This document shows positions 54,862 through 63,982 of a DNA stretch of 64,000 bases, piece after piece; within the stretch, counting starts at the first letter, position 1, and every line of letters starts with the position of its first letter. This DNA is from Actinomycetes bacterium (lineage in GTDB: Bacteria; Actinomycetota; Acidimicrobiia; Spongiisociales; JAHEDJ01). Under the pieces are notes generated by a model. That model was not told where the DNA came from. It searched no databases and worked only from the letters and a program-made list of their open reading frames with translations. The DNA lies in the NCBI GenBank assembly GCA_024641245.1, contig JAHEDK010000003.1:93011-157010 (forward strand). The letters run 5' to 3'. A program made the translations under genes and the position numbers.

Positions 54862-55826
54862 CCATGGGCATCTCCCGGTCCCTCGATTTGGATGATGTGC
54901 TCGATCGGACGGTGATCGGAAGCTTCACCAATATCGGGTTCGCCCTCCGGAGCCGCAGGTGGTCTGGTGAGCTTCCCTCGCTTGATGGGAAGACGATTGT
55001 CGTCACCGGCTCGACGTCGGGACTGGGGCGGGCGGCGGCGGAACGGCTCGCCGGTCTCGGCGCACGTCTCTGTCTCGTCGGGCGTTCCGCAGCAAAGCTC
55101 GAAACGGCTCGCCGGGAGATCCACGCGGCCACCGCCAACGAAGACCTGGCGGTGTACGTTGCCGATCATTCCGATGTGGGTTCGGTACGTGAACTCGCCG
55201 ATGCCCTTCTGGCAGGTGAACCCAGAATCGATGTGTTGATCAACAACGCCGGCGCCTTGTTCCCGAAGCGATCCGAGACCGCAGCCGGTATTGAGCTCAC
55301 CATCGCCACGAACCTCCTGAGCCACTTTCTGCTAACCAATCTCTTGATTCCCCGTCTCGAAGCATCAGCTCCGGCACGCATCATCAATGTGTCATCGGGT
55401 GGCATGTACACGCAGCGCATCAGAGTGCGCGACCTCCAGTCCAGGCGCGGTGAGTACAAGGGTTCGATCGCATATGCCCGGGCGAAACGTGGTCAGGTGA
55501 TACTCACCGAGTTGTGGGCCGAGCAACTGGCGGATCGTGGTGTGGTTGTCCACGCGATGCACCCCGGCTGGGCCGATACTCCGGGGGTTGAAGAGTCGCT
55601 CCCGACCTTCCGTCGAGTCACGAAACCGTTTCTTCGGACTTCCGAACAGGGAGCAGACACCATGGTCTGGTTGGCAGCCTCTGATGAAGCTTCCCGATCC
55701 ACCGGCTTGTTTTGGCTCGACCGCCGTCCCAGGCCAACGCACCGGTTGAAGAGCACCGTCGAGGCGCCTGCCGACCGCCAGGAGCTGCGTGTGGCCCTCA
55801 ACGCCCTGGCCGGCACCGCCTTCTGA
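54846..55826 (+). CDS. SDR-family oxidoreductase
   Basis: NAD(P)-dependent short-chain dehydrogenase of 326 aa. The cofactor motif TGSTSGLGRAAAERLA follows an N-terminal extension of ~50 residues; INNAG, NVSSGGMY (Ser) and YARAKRGQ (YxxxK) make up the active site. The long form with HPGWADTPGVEESLPTFRR resembles retinol-dehydrogenase-like/DHRS-12-like SDRs. The start overlaps the anti-sigma stop; ATG 54864 is an alternative that would remove the overlap. Coupling to the sigma operon may be incidental. Substrate unknown. Confidence 0.88.
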   Translation: MVQRVAMGISRSLDLDDVLDRTVIGSFTNIGFALRSRRWSGELPSLDGKTIVVTGSTSGLGRAAAERLAGLGARLCLVGRSAAKLETARREIHAATANEDLAVYVADHSDVGSVRELADALLAGEPRIDVLINNAGALFPKRSETAAGIELTIATNLLSHFLLTNLLIPRLEASAPARIINVSSGGMYTQRIRVRDLQSRRGEYKGSIAYARAKRGQVILTELWAEQLADRGVVVHAMHPGWADTPGVEESLPTFRRVTKPFLRTSEQGADTMVWLAASDEASRSTGLFWLDRRPRPTHRLKSTVEAPADRQELRVALNALAGTAF

Positions 55827-55956
55827 CGTCGACTGCGCCTTGCTCCGATCCGCCCGGCCCCCCGGCGGACCGCGCTTTTCAACGTGTCACCATCCGGGCA
55901 CTGCCAACCCGGTGTGCGGCTTCTAGGCTTCGGTGGCTTTTGGAGACAGGAGAACC

Positions 55957-56814
55957 ATGCATCTCGGCGTAGCAATATTCCCAACCGACACAACGCTCCA
56001 GCCTGTCGATCTGGCCCGGGCAGTTGAGGAGCGGGGGTTCGAGTCGCTGTGGTTCCCGGAACACAGTCACATCCCGGTCAGCAGGCGAACGCCCAGGGGT
56101 GGGGTGGCCGGGGCCGCCCCTCTCCCGGATTACTACTGGAGAACCCACGACCAGTTCGTGGCACTTGCTGCAGCAGCAGCGGTAACGTCGACTCTCAAGT
56201 TGGCCACTGGTATCACGCTGGTAGCTCAGCGAGATCCGCTCTGGCTGGCCAAGGAGGTTGCGTCACTCGATCTGATCTCCGGCGGGCGGGTGCTGTTCGG
56301 CATCGGCTATGGGTGGAACAAAGAAGAGATGGCCGATCACGGACTCCGGTACGCCCGGCGGCGAGCCGTGCTCCGCGAGAACATTCTGGCCATGCAGGAG
56401 CTGTGGACCAAGGACGAGGCGGAGTTCCATGGCGACCACGTCGACTTCGAGTTGAGCTGGTCGTGGCCGAAACCCGTCCAGAAGCCGCATCCTCCTGTCA
56501 TCCTCGGTGGGGCGGCGGGTCCGAAAACGATAGAACACATCGTTGAATTCTGCGACGGATGGATGCCGATCGCCGGGAGGCACTCGTTCGAGGATCGGCT
56601 CGACGACCTGCGCGTGGCGGCCGAGCAAGCAGGGCGCGACCCGGCTTCCATCGAGCTTGGCCTGTTTATGGCTCCTCCTGACGCACGTGCCCTCGAACCG
56701 CTGGCCGACTCCGGCATCGCCCGGGCCGTTCTGGGACTCCCGCAGGGCTCCCCGGAGGAGGTACTGGAGGCGCTGGATTCGTTTGTGCCACTCCTCGACG
56801 TGGTTGGAGGGTGA
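55957..56814 (+). CDS. LLM-class F420-dependent oxidoreductase
   Basis: Luciferase-like TIM-barrel enzyme of 285 aa. HLGVAIFPTDTTLQPVDLARAVEERGFESLWFPEHSHIP is the typical N-terminus; LKLATGITLVAQRDPLWLAKEVASLDLISGGRVLFGIGYGWNKEEM is the cofactor-binding core. This subgroup (TIGR03619 type) uses F420, a cofactor common in actinobacteria. ATG 55957 follows AGGAG. The next gene starts within its stop codon (GTGA). Substrate unknown. Confidence 0.9.
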   Translation: MHLGVAIFPTDTTLQPVDLARAVEERGFESLWFPEHSHIPVSRRTPRGGVAGAAPLPDYYWRTHDQFVALAAAAAVTSTLKLATGITLVAQRDPLWLAKEVASLDLISGGRVLFGIGYGWNKEEMADHGLRYARRRAVLRENILAMQELWTKDEAEFHGDHVDFELSWSWPKPVQKPHPPVILGGAAGPKTIEHIVEFCDGWMPIAGRHSFEDRLDDLRVAAEQAGRDPASIELGLFMAPPDARALEPLADSGIARAVLGLPQGSPEEVLEALDSFVPLLDVVGG

Positions 56815-57170
56815 CGGGCACCGCCTGGATCGTCGCCTTCTGTCTCGGGATGTTTTTCCTGGCGACCGGGGCCATGAAGTTGATCGTTCCGTTTGAGCAG
56901 GGCAGGGCACACGTCGGCTGGATCGGGGACGTTCCGGCGGGCCGCTACCGGCTGATCGGATGGCTGGAAATCACGGGAGCGATTGGCCTGGTGTTCCCGA
57001 CGCTGGTCGACGCCTTCGACTGGGTGGTACCCATCGCCGCCGGCGGTCTGGCTGCCATCATGGTGGGAGCGATGAGTCTCCACGTTCGCCGTCACGAATG
57101 GGGATCTCTACTGCTCGCCTCGGTGCTGCTGGCGGGCTGCGCGTTCGTGGCGGTCGGTAACCTGGGATGA
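56811..57170 (+). CDS. DoxX-like small membrane protein
   Basis: Integral membrane protein of 119 aa with four predicted helices (TAWIVAFCLGMFFLATGAMKL; YRLIGWLEITGAIGLVFPTLV; IAAGGLAAIMVGAMSLHV; LLASVLLAGCAFVAVG). This is the DoxX/DoxX-like-2 layout. DoxX proteins can associate with terminal oxidases or thiol redox systems. GTG 56811 overlaps the LLM gene stop, so it may be functionally linked with that oxidoreductase. Confidence 0.84.
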   Translation: MTGTAWIVAFCLGMFFLATGAMKLIVPFEQGRAHVGWIGDVPAGRYRLIGWLEITGAIGLVFPTLVDAFDWVVPIAAGGLAAIMVGAMSLHVRRHEWGSLLLASVLLAGCAFVAVGNLG

Positions 57171-57201
57171 CGTCAACTGGTACCGACTGCGGGTGTGCCG
57201 G

Positions 57202-58980
57202 TCAAACGAGTACTGGAATTGCGATGCGCTGGACCCGGCTGCGGAGTTCGGCCAGTTGGGTCAGAAACGCGGATCCAAGGTCGAGCACTCCTGCGACCGT
57301 CGCGTAGTAGTCGAGTCCCTCGAGGAGATTTGCTTTGACCTCATCGAAGTAGCTCGCTTTACGCTCCGAGAGATCGAGCACGAAGCGATCGAGTTCCCGA
57401 GCGACGAACTCAAGGTAGAGCTCAGCCTCGCGGATGAACATGTGGGGACGCCCGGGTTGTGACATGAGCTGGGCGCGTCCATAGATGTGGTCGACCATCT
57501 CGCGCAGGCTGGCCAGCTTCGAGAAGTTCACGATATTCGGACCGGTGCAGATCGATGTGTGCGACCGGTTCTTTATGGCGTTCTTCCCCTCGGCTCCGCC
57601 GGCCAGATCGCGGCACAGGCACGTTTTCGCCAGGATATCCTCGCGAACGACCTCGAGTTGTTCCGGTGTGTAGCCCTCCTGGTCGAGGTGGGCGAGCTTT
57701 TGGACCTGATAGGTCCGCGACGCAACGCAGATCGGCTCTTCGCTGAACTCGGTGTTGGAGAGGGCGAGATACCCTTTGGGGCAGGCGCTGCCCGGGCGGC
57801 CTTTCTCGATCTTGTCGCGGCGGTTTCTTTCGCTTTCCGACGTGCGCAGGCTCCAGAACGGGATGCCGAATGGCGATGAGTTGCTGAGGTATACATCGTC
57901 GCCGGTGGCCTCCTGGAGCTTCACCAAATGCTGGTCATCGACGTTCGTGACTTCTGGAACCAGTAGAAACGGAGTGCCCCACCCCGCCGAGTCGACTTTG
58001 AAATACTCCACGATCTGCCGGTGCTCTTCTGCCGTGCCGATTCCGCCCTGCACGGTGATTCGCAGCTCGGGTGGGTTTGCGACGGGCGACCGGTCCGTCT
58101 CCTCGAGACCCCGGTTTCGCATCGAGTGAAGTGTCTCGATCAGCTCGGCGCGCTTCTTCTTGAACTCCTCGAGGATCGGTCCGAGCAACTTTCCGGCGGT
58201 TGGGAAGGTATGGCCGCCGCAGTTGAGTCCCGACTCGACACGGAATTCCGATACCCACAGACCCCGCTTGGCTAGGTACTTACCCTGGATGAGAGCGGAG
58301 CGGAAGTCGCTCACCTTGAGCACGATCTCTTTTCGCAGTTCGCCCCTGTCGTCCGGGTAGAAGTCGTCGAACTGAGTCAGGTAGTTGTACAGCCTGGGGT
58401 TGAGCCCGGCAGAGAACACGACGGCCGAGCGCAAGGTGCTGCGGGCGAAGCCGCGCAATCCGGACAGCGCATCACTCAACTCGGGCGCTTGTTTCATGCC
58501 GTCCTGGTAGGCGTCGCGATCGACCTTGGTCATGAGGTTGACGTCGATGGAACCCGCCGTGACATGGCGCCGCAGCAGATCCTGGAGGCGGCCCCGCTCT
58601 GCCTCGTCGCGGCTCTCCCTCATTCGCTGGTAGGCCTGGCGGAGGGGTCCGGTGGGGAGCATTTCGAAGTACTTCGTGAGATCGTTGCCGGCTTCGAACA
58701 GCATCGACTGCATGGAACGAATCTGCTGAGCAACCTGGGTCTGAACCAGATCGAGGTAGGCGGTGATCCGCCTGGCTCGCGCATCGTCGGCGTCGTCGGG
58801 GATCTCCTCGTAGGTCGCTCCCGCCAGCTCACTGTGGAACTTGCGCATCTGCTCGATGAGCATGTCGTCGACGATCTGAATCACAGACGAGATGCCGTAT
58901 CGGGCGACCTTCAACGGAGTGTCGATCGTGAAGCCTGTTCCCATTACCGGGATGTGAAAAGAGTGGACGGCAGCCGTCAA
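57202..58980 (-). CDS. Cys-rich protein with nitronate-monooxygenase-like TIM-barrel motifs, function unknown
   Basis: Large protein of about 592 aa. FHIPVMGTGFTIDTPLKVARYGISSVI at the N-terminus, NCGGHTFPTAG, VQGGIGTAEEHRQIVEYF and SAGWGTPFLLVPEV resemble, in order, the FMN-binding motifs of nitronate monooxygenase/PfaD TIM barrels. A long helical insert (about 40-180) is extra. The C-terminal third has Cys in SACPKG, EPICVASRTYQ, KTCLCRDLAGG and SICTGPNIVNF, which could bind an Fe-S cluster. The start is uncertain: TTG 58980 has GGGGA upstream; the frame is open to TTG 59049. It stands alone, convergent with the DoxX gene. Flavin and Fe-S binding are inferred. Confidence 0.75.
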   Translation of the reverse strand: MTAAVHSFHIPVMGTGFTIDTPLKVARYGISSVIQIVDDMLIEQMRKFHSELAGATYEEIPDDADDARARRITAYLDLVQTQVAQQIRSMQSMLFEAGNDLTKYFEMLPTGPLRQAYQRMRESRDEAERGRLQDLLRRHVTAGSIDVNLMTKVDRDAYQDGMKQAPELSDALSGLRGFARSTLRSAVVFSAGLNPRLYNYLTQFDDFYPDDRGELRKEIVLKVSDFRSALIQGKYLAKRGLWVSEFRVESGLNCGGHTFPTAGKLLGPILEEFKKKRAELIETLHSMRNRGLEETDRSPVANPPELRITVQGGIGTAEEHRQIVEYFKVDSAGWGTPFLLVPEVTNVDDQHLVKLQEATGDDVYLSNSSPFGIPFWSLRTSESERNRRDKIEKGRPGSACPKGYLALSNTEFSEEPICVASRTYQVQKLAHLDQEGYTPEQLEVVREDILAKTCLCRDLAGGAEGKNAIKNRSHTSICTGPNIVNFSKLASLREMVDHIYGRAQLMSQPGRPHMFIREAELYLEFVARELDRFVLDLSERKASYFDEVKANLLEGLDYYATVAGVLDLGSAFLTQLAELRSRVQRIAIPVLV

Positions 58981-59103
58981 AGTTGGTTCCCCGTTTTCGT
59001 GGACTCCAGTCAAGCAGGTAACCGCCGCAAAGGGGAGAGGCAGAATCAAGAGATTCCGAGTTGTAGGTTTTGGGTCGTAGGTTGCCGCGGAGGGTCTATG
59101 CCA

Positions 59104-59272
59104 TCACGGGCGAGCAACGCCGGCTAGAACCTACAACCCAGAACCTCGATCAGCTCGTCGCGGCTTGCGGTAGGCGATAGGCAATGGGTGAGAGACGTTG
59201 GGCAGTTGGCCGCACGAGTTGTTGGAGAGCCATGACCCGTCACGGGCGAGCAACGCTGGCTGGAACCTACAA
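59104..59272. repeat. Imperfect direct repeat in the 280 bp gap before the TrpB2 gene end
   Basis: TCACGGGCGAGCAACGCYGGCTRGAACCTACAAC occurs at 59104 and again at 59240, 136 bp apart. Related AGAACCTACAACCCAGAACC-like strings and their complements (59050-59085) fill the region. No gene is visible between 59050 and 59327. Confidence 0.7.
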
Positions 59273-59327
59273 CGTAGAATCTGAAGCCTCGATCGCAGAT
59301 CGACTCGTCCGACTTCCCCTCAGCTCG

Positions 59328-60686
59328 CTATACCTCGGGTAGGTGCGCCAGCGCTTCTGCGACCTTTCCTTCGGGATAGTCGTAGTCGGTGATCTCTCCG
59401 GCCAAGAACTTGTCGTACGAAGCCAGATCGAAGTGTCCGTGCCCGCACACTGCGGTGAGAATGACCTTCTCTTCTCCGGACTCCTTGCATGCCTCGGCTT
59501 CGCGGATGGCGGCGGCAATGGCGTGGGTCGGTTCGGGAGCAGGAATGATCCCCTCGGTCCGTGCGAACCGGATGGCGCTCTCGAAACACTCGACCTGGCC
59601 GATCGCGGTCGCTTCGATGAGCCCGAGTTCGTAAATGTGCGAGAGCAATGGTGACATGCCGTGGTAGCGCAATCCGCCTGCGTGGATCGGGTCCGGAATG
59701 AAATCATGGCCGAGGGTGTGCATCTTCATCAAAGGAGTCATTCCCGCCGTGTCGCCGTAGTCGTAGGCATAGACACCCTTGGTGAACGACGGGCAGGCGG
59801 CCGGTTCGATAGCCCGGATGGTCGGGTTGATCTTGCCTGCCATCTTCTCGCGAAGGAACGGGAAGCTGAGCCCGGAGAAGTTCGAACCACCTCCCGTGCA
59901 GGCAACGATCACGTCGGGCGACTCACCGATCTTCTCGAACTGACGGATGGTCTCCTCTCCGATGATCGTCTGGTGCAGTAGTACGTGGTTCAAAACGCTG
60001 CCGAGCGCATAACGGATGGTGGGATCCTGGACCGCAGCTTCAACCGCCTCTGAGATGGCGATGCCGAGTGAGCCAGGACTGTTCGGGTCCTGCTCGAGAA
60101 TCGCCCGGCCGGCGGCCGTGAGCATCGAGGGACTCGAATGAACCGAGGCGCCCCAGGTCTCCATCATCGACTTGCGATAGGGCTTCTGGTCGAATGAGGC
60201 AGCTACCTGCCATACCTCACACTCAAGACCGAAGAGTGCGCTGGCAAATGCCAGGGCACTGCCCCATTGCCCTGCCCCCGTCTCGGTGGTCAGCTTTCTG
60301 ATGCCTTCTCGGGCGTTGTAGAAGGCTTGCGGGACGGCCGTGTTCGGCTTGTGAGAGCCGGCCGGGCTCACTCCTTCGTACTTGTAGTAGATGCGCGCCG
60401 GCGTATCGAGGGATTTCTCCAACCGCCGCGCCCGGTAGAGCGGGGTGGGCCGCCAGAGCCGGTAGACGTCGAGGACTTCACCCGGGATGTCGACGTAGCT
60501 GTCGGTGCTGACTTCTTGCATTATCAGCGCCATGGGAAACAGCGGGGCGAGGTCTTCGGGTCCAACCGGCTGCTTGGTGCCGGGATGAAGGGGCGGGGGA
60601 GGAGGTTCGGGCAGGTCGGGCACGATGTTGTACCACTGGGTCGGCATCTCCGACTCGTCCAGCATGATCTTGGTGGCGTCACTCAT
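59328..60686 (-). CDS. Tryptophan synthase beta-like PLP enzyme (TrpB2 type)
   Basis: PLP enzyme of 452 aa that condenses indole and serine to tryptophan. The Schiff-base Lys is in [15 protein letters not shown] (Lys113); the phosphate-binding loop is [16 protein letters not shown]. Long N-terminal region, [25 protein letters not shown] and [21 protein letters not shown] are marks of the TrpB2 branch, which usually acts without TrpA. No trpA is adjacent. The divergent neighbour is prephenate dehydratase, so the locus is concerned with aromatic amino acids. Confidence 0.93.
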   Translation of the reverse strand: MSDATKIMLDESEMPTQWYNIVPDLPEPPPPPLHPGTKQPVGPEDLAPLFPMALIMQEVSTDSYVDIPGEVLDVYRLWRPTPLYRARRLEKSLDTPARIYYKYEGVSPAGSHKPNTAVPQAFYNAREGIRKLTTETGAGQWGSALAFASALFGLECEVWQVAASFDQKPYRKSMMETWGASVHSSPSMLTAAGRAILEQDPNSPGSLGIAISEAVEAAVQDPTIRYALGSVLNHVLLHQTIIGEETIRQFEKIGESPDVIVACTGGGSNFSGLSFPFLREKMAGKINPTIRAIEPAACPSFTKGVYAYDYGDTAGMTPLMKMHTLGHDFIPDPIHAGGLRYHGMSPLLSHIYELGLIEATAIGQVECFESAIRFARTEGIIPAPEPTHAIAAAIREAEACKESGEEKVILTAVCGHGHFDLASYDKFLAGEITDYDYPEGKVAEALAHLPEV

Positions 60687-60806
60687 AATTTCCCTCCAGG
60701 GCGGTCTTGGGCGATCGTAGCGATTTCTGGGTCTCGAAGATCTAGTTCTTGACGGTCTCCGAGCGACGCAGAACCCAGAACGCAGAAGCTATTACTCTTC
60801 TGGCTC

Positions 60807-61619
60807 ATGCCAGTTGGATACCAGGGCGAGGCCTTCTCCTACAGCGATCGGGCCGCCGGCGAACTCTTTCCTCAACGTGAGCGAGTCGGGTTCGAGAACT
60901 TCGTAGATGCATTTGCGGCGCTGACTGCCGGAGACGTCGGCCGGTTGGTCCTGCCCATCGAGAATTCGACGACCGGGAGTGTGCTTCCGGTGCTGGACCG
61001 GCTCGTGGCCGGAGGGGCCAAGATCGTTGCCGAGCACTACGTCGAGGTGCGCCATGCGGTCCTCGGTGTGCCGGGGGCCACCCTCGATGGCATCGTAAGC
61101 ATCCGCTCGCATGCAGAGGCTCTGTCGCAGGCAGGCGACGCCATTGCCAGGCGGGGATGGCAGCCGGTGCCGGTCAATGACACCGCCGGCGCCGTGCGGA
61201 TGATTGCCGAGCGTGGCGATCCGACCCGGGCCGCGCTTGCTCCGCCTGAGGCGGCTGAGCCGCACGGGCTGGCGATCCTCTTGAGCGACGTCGTCGACAA
61301 ACTCCACAACACGACTCGCTTCGTCGTGCTCGAAGCGGGCGATCCGGAGATACCGGCGGACGCCGACAAATCCAGTGTCGCCTTTGAAACGCTCCACCGC
61401 CCGGGCGCTCTGGCGCTGGCCCTCACCGAACTCGGCTTGCGGGGCGCCAACCTGACTCGTATCGAATCGCGTCCGACCGAGACACCGTGGACCTACCGCT
61501 TCTTCGTCAATCTTGTCCACCAGCCGGGCCCTGAAGGCTTCACGGCAGTTTTCGATCCCCATCCGGTAACGATGGCCGAGATCCACCATCTCGGCACCTA
61601 CCGATCCGAAGTGAGCTGA
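60807..61619 (+). CDS. pheA: Prephenate dehydratase
   Basis: Enzyme of 270 aa that converts prephenate to phenylpyruvate for phenylalanine synthesis. The catalytic domain starts GYQGEAFSYSDRAA and has LPIENSTTGSV and the catalytic NTTRFVVL (TRF motif). The C-terminal ACT domain shows HRPGALALALTELGLRGANLTRIESRPT, with the ESRP motif that binds phenylalanine, so feedback inhibition is likely. There is no chorismate mutase domain. The deaminase gene begins directly after its stop codon. Confidence 0.94.
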   Translation: MPVGYQGEAFSYSDRAAGELFPQRERVGFENFVDAFAALTAGDVGRLVLPIENSTTGSVLPVLDRLVAGGAKIVAEHYVEVRHAVLGVPGATLDGIVSIRSHAEALSQAGDAIARRGWQPVPVNDTAGAVRMIAERGDPTRAALAPPEAAEPHGLAILLSDVVDKLHNTTRFVVLEAGDPEIPADADKSSVAFETLHRPGALALALTELGLRGANLTRIESRPTETPWTYRFFVNLVHQPGPEGFTAVFDPHPVTMAEIHHLGTYRSEVS

Positions 61620-62042
61620 GTGAACCCGGCGGGGGCCTGGGATCGACTCGAGGAGGGCTGGCAGGTGGCCTTCCTCCAAAGCTGGACGGCCTTCTGTCGC
61701 GGCTCGTTTCCCGTGGGGTCGGCGCTGGTCGGTGGTGATGGGGGTGTCTTCGCCGGTGGTCGCAACAGAGTGTTCGATCCGGGCGAGGGGGGGTTGTCGG
61801 GATCTCTACTCGCCCATGCAGAGATCGCCTCCCTGAGCCACTTGGTGGTCGACGAACGGCACGACGATGTAACGCTCTTCACGACCCTCGAGCCGTGTGT
61901 GTATTGCATGGGAGCCGTTGTGGTGTCCCGAGTCGGCACGATCCGGTATGCGGGGGTAGACCCGTACGGTGGGGCGGCGGGCCTCCCGTTGGATCTCAAT
62001 CCGCAGACTGCCCGCTACCCGTTGCGTGTTGAAGGCCCTTAA
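61620..62042 (+). CDS. Zinc-dependent nucleoside/tRNA deaminase-like protein, probably shortened by a frameshift
   Basis: Cytidine/adenosine deaminase-fold protein of 140 aa. The zinc motifs are HAEIASL (HAE) and TLEPCVYCMGAV (PCxxC), both intact. The GTG start follows the pheA stop with no gap (TGAGTG). The frame ends at TAA 62040-62042 after YPLRVEGP. From 62033 to a TAG at 62249-62251 the -1 frame is open, lacks a start codon and has coding-like third-position GC. A -1 shift at CCT-TAA would add about 70 residues. So either the gene has lost its tail by a one-base deletion, or the assembly has an error. Confidence 0.8.
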   Translation: MNPAGAWDRLEEGWQVAFLQSWTAFCRGSFPVGSALVGGDGGVFAGGRNRVFDPGEGGLSGSLLAHAEIASLSHLVVDERHDDVTLFTTLEPCVYCMGAVVVSRVGTIRYAGVDPYGGAAGLPLDLNPQTARYPLRVEGP

Positions 62043-62251
62043 TCGGCCCGTTCGGTACCTGGGCGGCCGTCCTCCCGATCGTTTTCCTTCTCGGTGCCGA
62101 CCGCTGGCAACGGGTTGTCGACCACCTTGGTCGGGCCGATCCGCGGCTTCTGGAAACAGCTCGCCGGGTCGGTGAGCTGGAATCGTTGCTGGATCCGAAG
62201 TCAGCCAGTCTGGCCGCCGCGCTCGACGAGGCCTGGCCGATCGTTCAATAG
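62043..62251 (+). pseudogene. Detached 3' part of the deaminase gene (-1 frame)
   Basis: The -1 frame reads IGPFGTWAAVLPIVFLLGAD, then a helical segment (VVDHLGRADPRLLETARRVG) and ends IVQ-stop. No ATG, GTG or TTG is available near its beginning. Codon third positions are mostly G or C as in neighbouring genes. It joins smoothly to the deaminase if one base is re-read. The remaining gap 62252-62386 shows no feature. Confidence 0.6.
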
Positions 62252-62386
62252 GGACTCCGCCCTACGCTAAATGCCATGATTTGGATTGCGGTCGAGACCG
62301 CTGGTGTCCTCGCCGTTTCGGGACCATGGGCCCTATGGTGTAGTCGTGATCGCTTCATAATCTCGCGGTGAGACGAGGGGTATTTC

Positions 62387-63982
62387 ATGGACGACATGTC
62401 GAACACGCCACAGGACCCGGAAGACCACGACGCTGTTGAGGCGCCGGAGGCCGAATCCACCCGTTCCGCCGAGAATGATTACACCATTCAGTCGTTGTAC
62501 GGCCATCCGCTGGCGGCGCTGGGCGGGGCACTCATGCTGGCCGGCATCCTGGTCTTCATCGTGCTGCTGGGTCTCGACTACCTCTCCGAGACCGAAAACC
62601 CGTACCGCTCTCTCGTAGCTTTCATCGGGGCGCCCGCGGTCGGGTTCCTCGGTCTGCTCCTATTCCTGATCGCCATTCGGGTTCAGGTTTCATCGGCCAA
62701 ACGGCACGGTCAGCACATCCGCTGGCGGCTGACGATCATCCCGTCGAGCGCCAGGTACATGCGCAACCTGTGGCTGTTCCTGGGACTGAGCGCGGCGCTG
62801 GTCATCATCTTCATATACGCAGGTTTCAGGGGGTACGAGGCCACCGAGTCCGTGGCATTCTGCGGAGAGACCTGCCATACGGTGATGGGTCCGCAGATCG
62901 AGACGTACGGCGACTCCGCCCACGCCCGGGTGCCGTGTGTCGAATGCCACATCGGCCCGGGTACCTCGTTCTGGGTGCAGTCGAAGATCGACGGCATCCG
63001 GCAGGTTCTGGCCGTCGCTCGGAACTCCTACACCCGGCCGATCCACACGCCGGTCGTGAGCCTGCGGCCTGCTCCAGAGACGTGTGAGCAATGTCACTGG
63101 CCGGAGCAGTTCTACGGCCAGAAACTGCAGACGAAGCAGTACTTCCGCACAGACGAACAGAACTCGCCGTGGACCATCTCGCTGCTGGTGAACATCGGTG
63201 GCGGCAACCCACAGACGGGCCGGGCCGAAGGCATTCACTGGCATATGGTCACCGATAGCGTGGTCGAGTACATCGCAGTAGACGAGAAGCGTCAGGACAT
63301 CCCATGGTTCCGGGTCACGAAGCCGGATGGGTCGGTGCAGGTGTATGCAGATCCGGGTGCCACGTATCCCGATCCCAACAGCGTGCTCACCGAGAAACGG
63401 GTCATGGACTGCGTCGATTGTCACAACCGGCCGAGCCACACGTTCACTCCTCCGGCAGTGTCGGTCAACCTCGCGTTGTCGAAGGGTGAGATCTCCCGTG
63501 ACCTGCCGTTCATTCGAGCAGTCGGTGTTGACCTGCTCAATGAGGAGTACGCAACGCTCGACGAGGCGTTGGCCGGCATCCCGGCCGGTCTGCGTGAGTA
63601 CTACGACCAGCAGTATCCCGACCGGGTCGCAGAACTGACTGAGGGCATCAACCAGGCGAGTTCGGTGTTGCTCGGGATCTACAAGAGCAACTTCTTCCCG
63701 GAGATGAACACCGACTACCGGGCGAGGGAGAACAACCTCAGCCACTTCGTCAACGACGGGTGCTTCCGGTGCCACGGCGGCGACCAGGTCAACGAGGCGG
63801 GCGAACCGCTGCCGGCCACCTGCGACAGCTGTCATGAGATCATCGCGCAAGGCCCATCTGCGGACCTCAACGAGTTGCAGAATGACATCGCCGGCGTGAA
63901 TTTCGTGCATCCGCTCGAGATCGGCGACATCTGGGAGACGGTGAAGTGCACGCAGTGCCACACCCGGGAGTCCGGCTACTAG
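62387..63982 (+). CDS. Membrane-anchored seven-haem cytochrome c (NapC/NirT-related)
   Basis: Multihaem protein of 531 aa. Three TM helices (about residues 42-64, 75-98, 127-146) precede a large extracytoplasmic domain. Haem-binding motifs: C159-GET-C163-H (a CX3CH spacing), then CVECH 184, CEQCH 233, CVDCH 342, CFRCH 459, CDSCH 479 and CTQCH 521. The region HTVMGPQIETYGDSAHARVPCVECHIGPG resembles NapC/NirT quinol dehydrogenases. It likely takes electrons from menaquinol to an extracytoplasmic acceptor. RBS is weak. The partner reductase is not in the window; the gene ends 18 bp before the window edge. Confidence 0.9.
   Translation: MDDMSNTPQDPEDHDAVEAPEAESTRSAENDYTIQSLYGHPLAALGGALMLAGILVFIVLLGLDYLSETENPYRSLVAFIGAPAVGFLGLLLFLIAIRVQVSSAKRHGQHIRWRLTIIPSSARYMRNLWLFLGLSAALVIIFIYAGFRGYEATESVAFCGETCHTVMGPQIETYGDSAHARVPCVECHIGPGTSFWVQSKIDGIRQVLAVARNSYTRPIHTPVVSLRPAPETCEQCHWPEQFYGQKLQTKQYFRTDEQNSPWTISLLVNIGGGNPQTGRAEGIHWHMVTDSVVEYIAVDEKRQDIPWFRVTKPDGSVQVYADPGATYPDPNSVLTEKRVMDCVDCHNRPSHTFTPPAVSVNLALSKGEISRDLPFIRAVGVDLLNEEYATLDEALAGIPAGLREYYDQQYPDRVAELTEGINQASSVLLGIYKSNFFPEMNTDYRARENNLSHFVNDGCFRCHGGDQVNEAGEPLPATCDSCHEIIAQGPSADLNELQNDIAGVNFVHPLEIGDIWETVKCTQCHTRESGY

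Noticed and set aside
61969..62175. Separate small gene after the deaminase in the +1 frame
   Set aside because: Arg-rich shadow frame; the coding signal lies in the frame ending at 62251.
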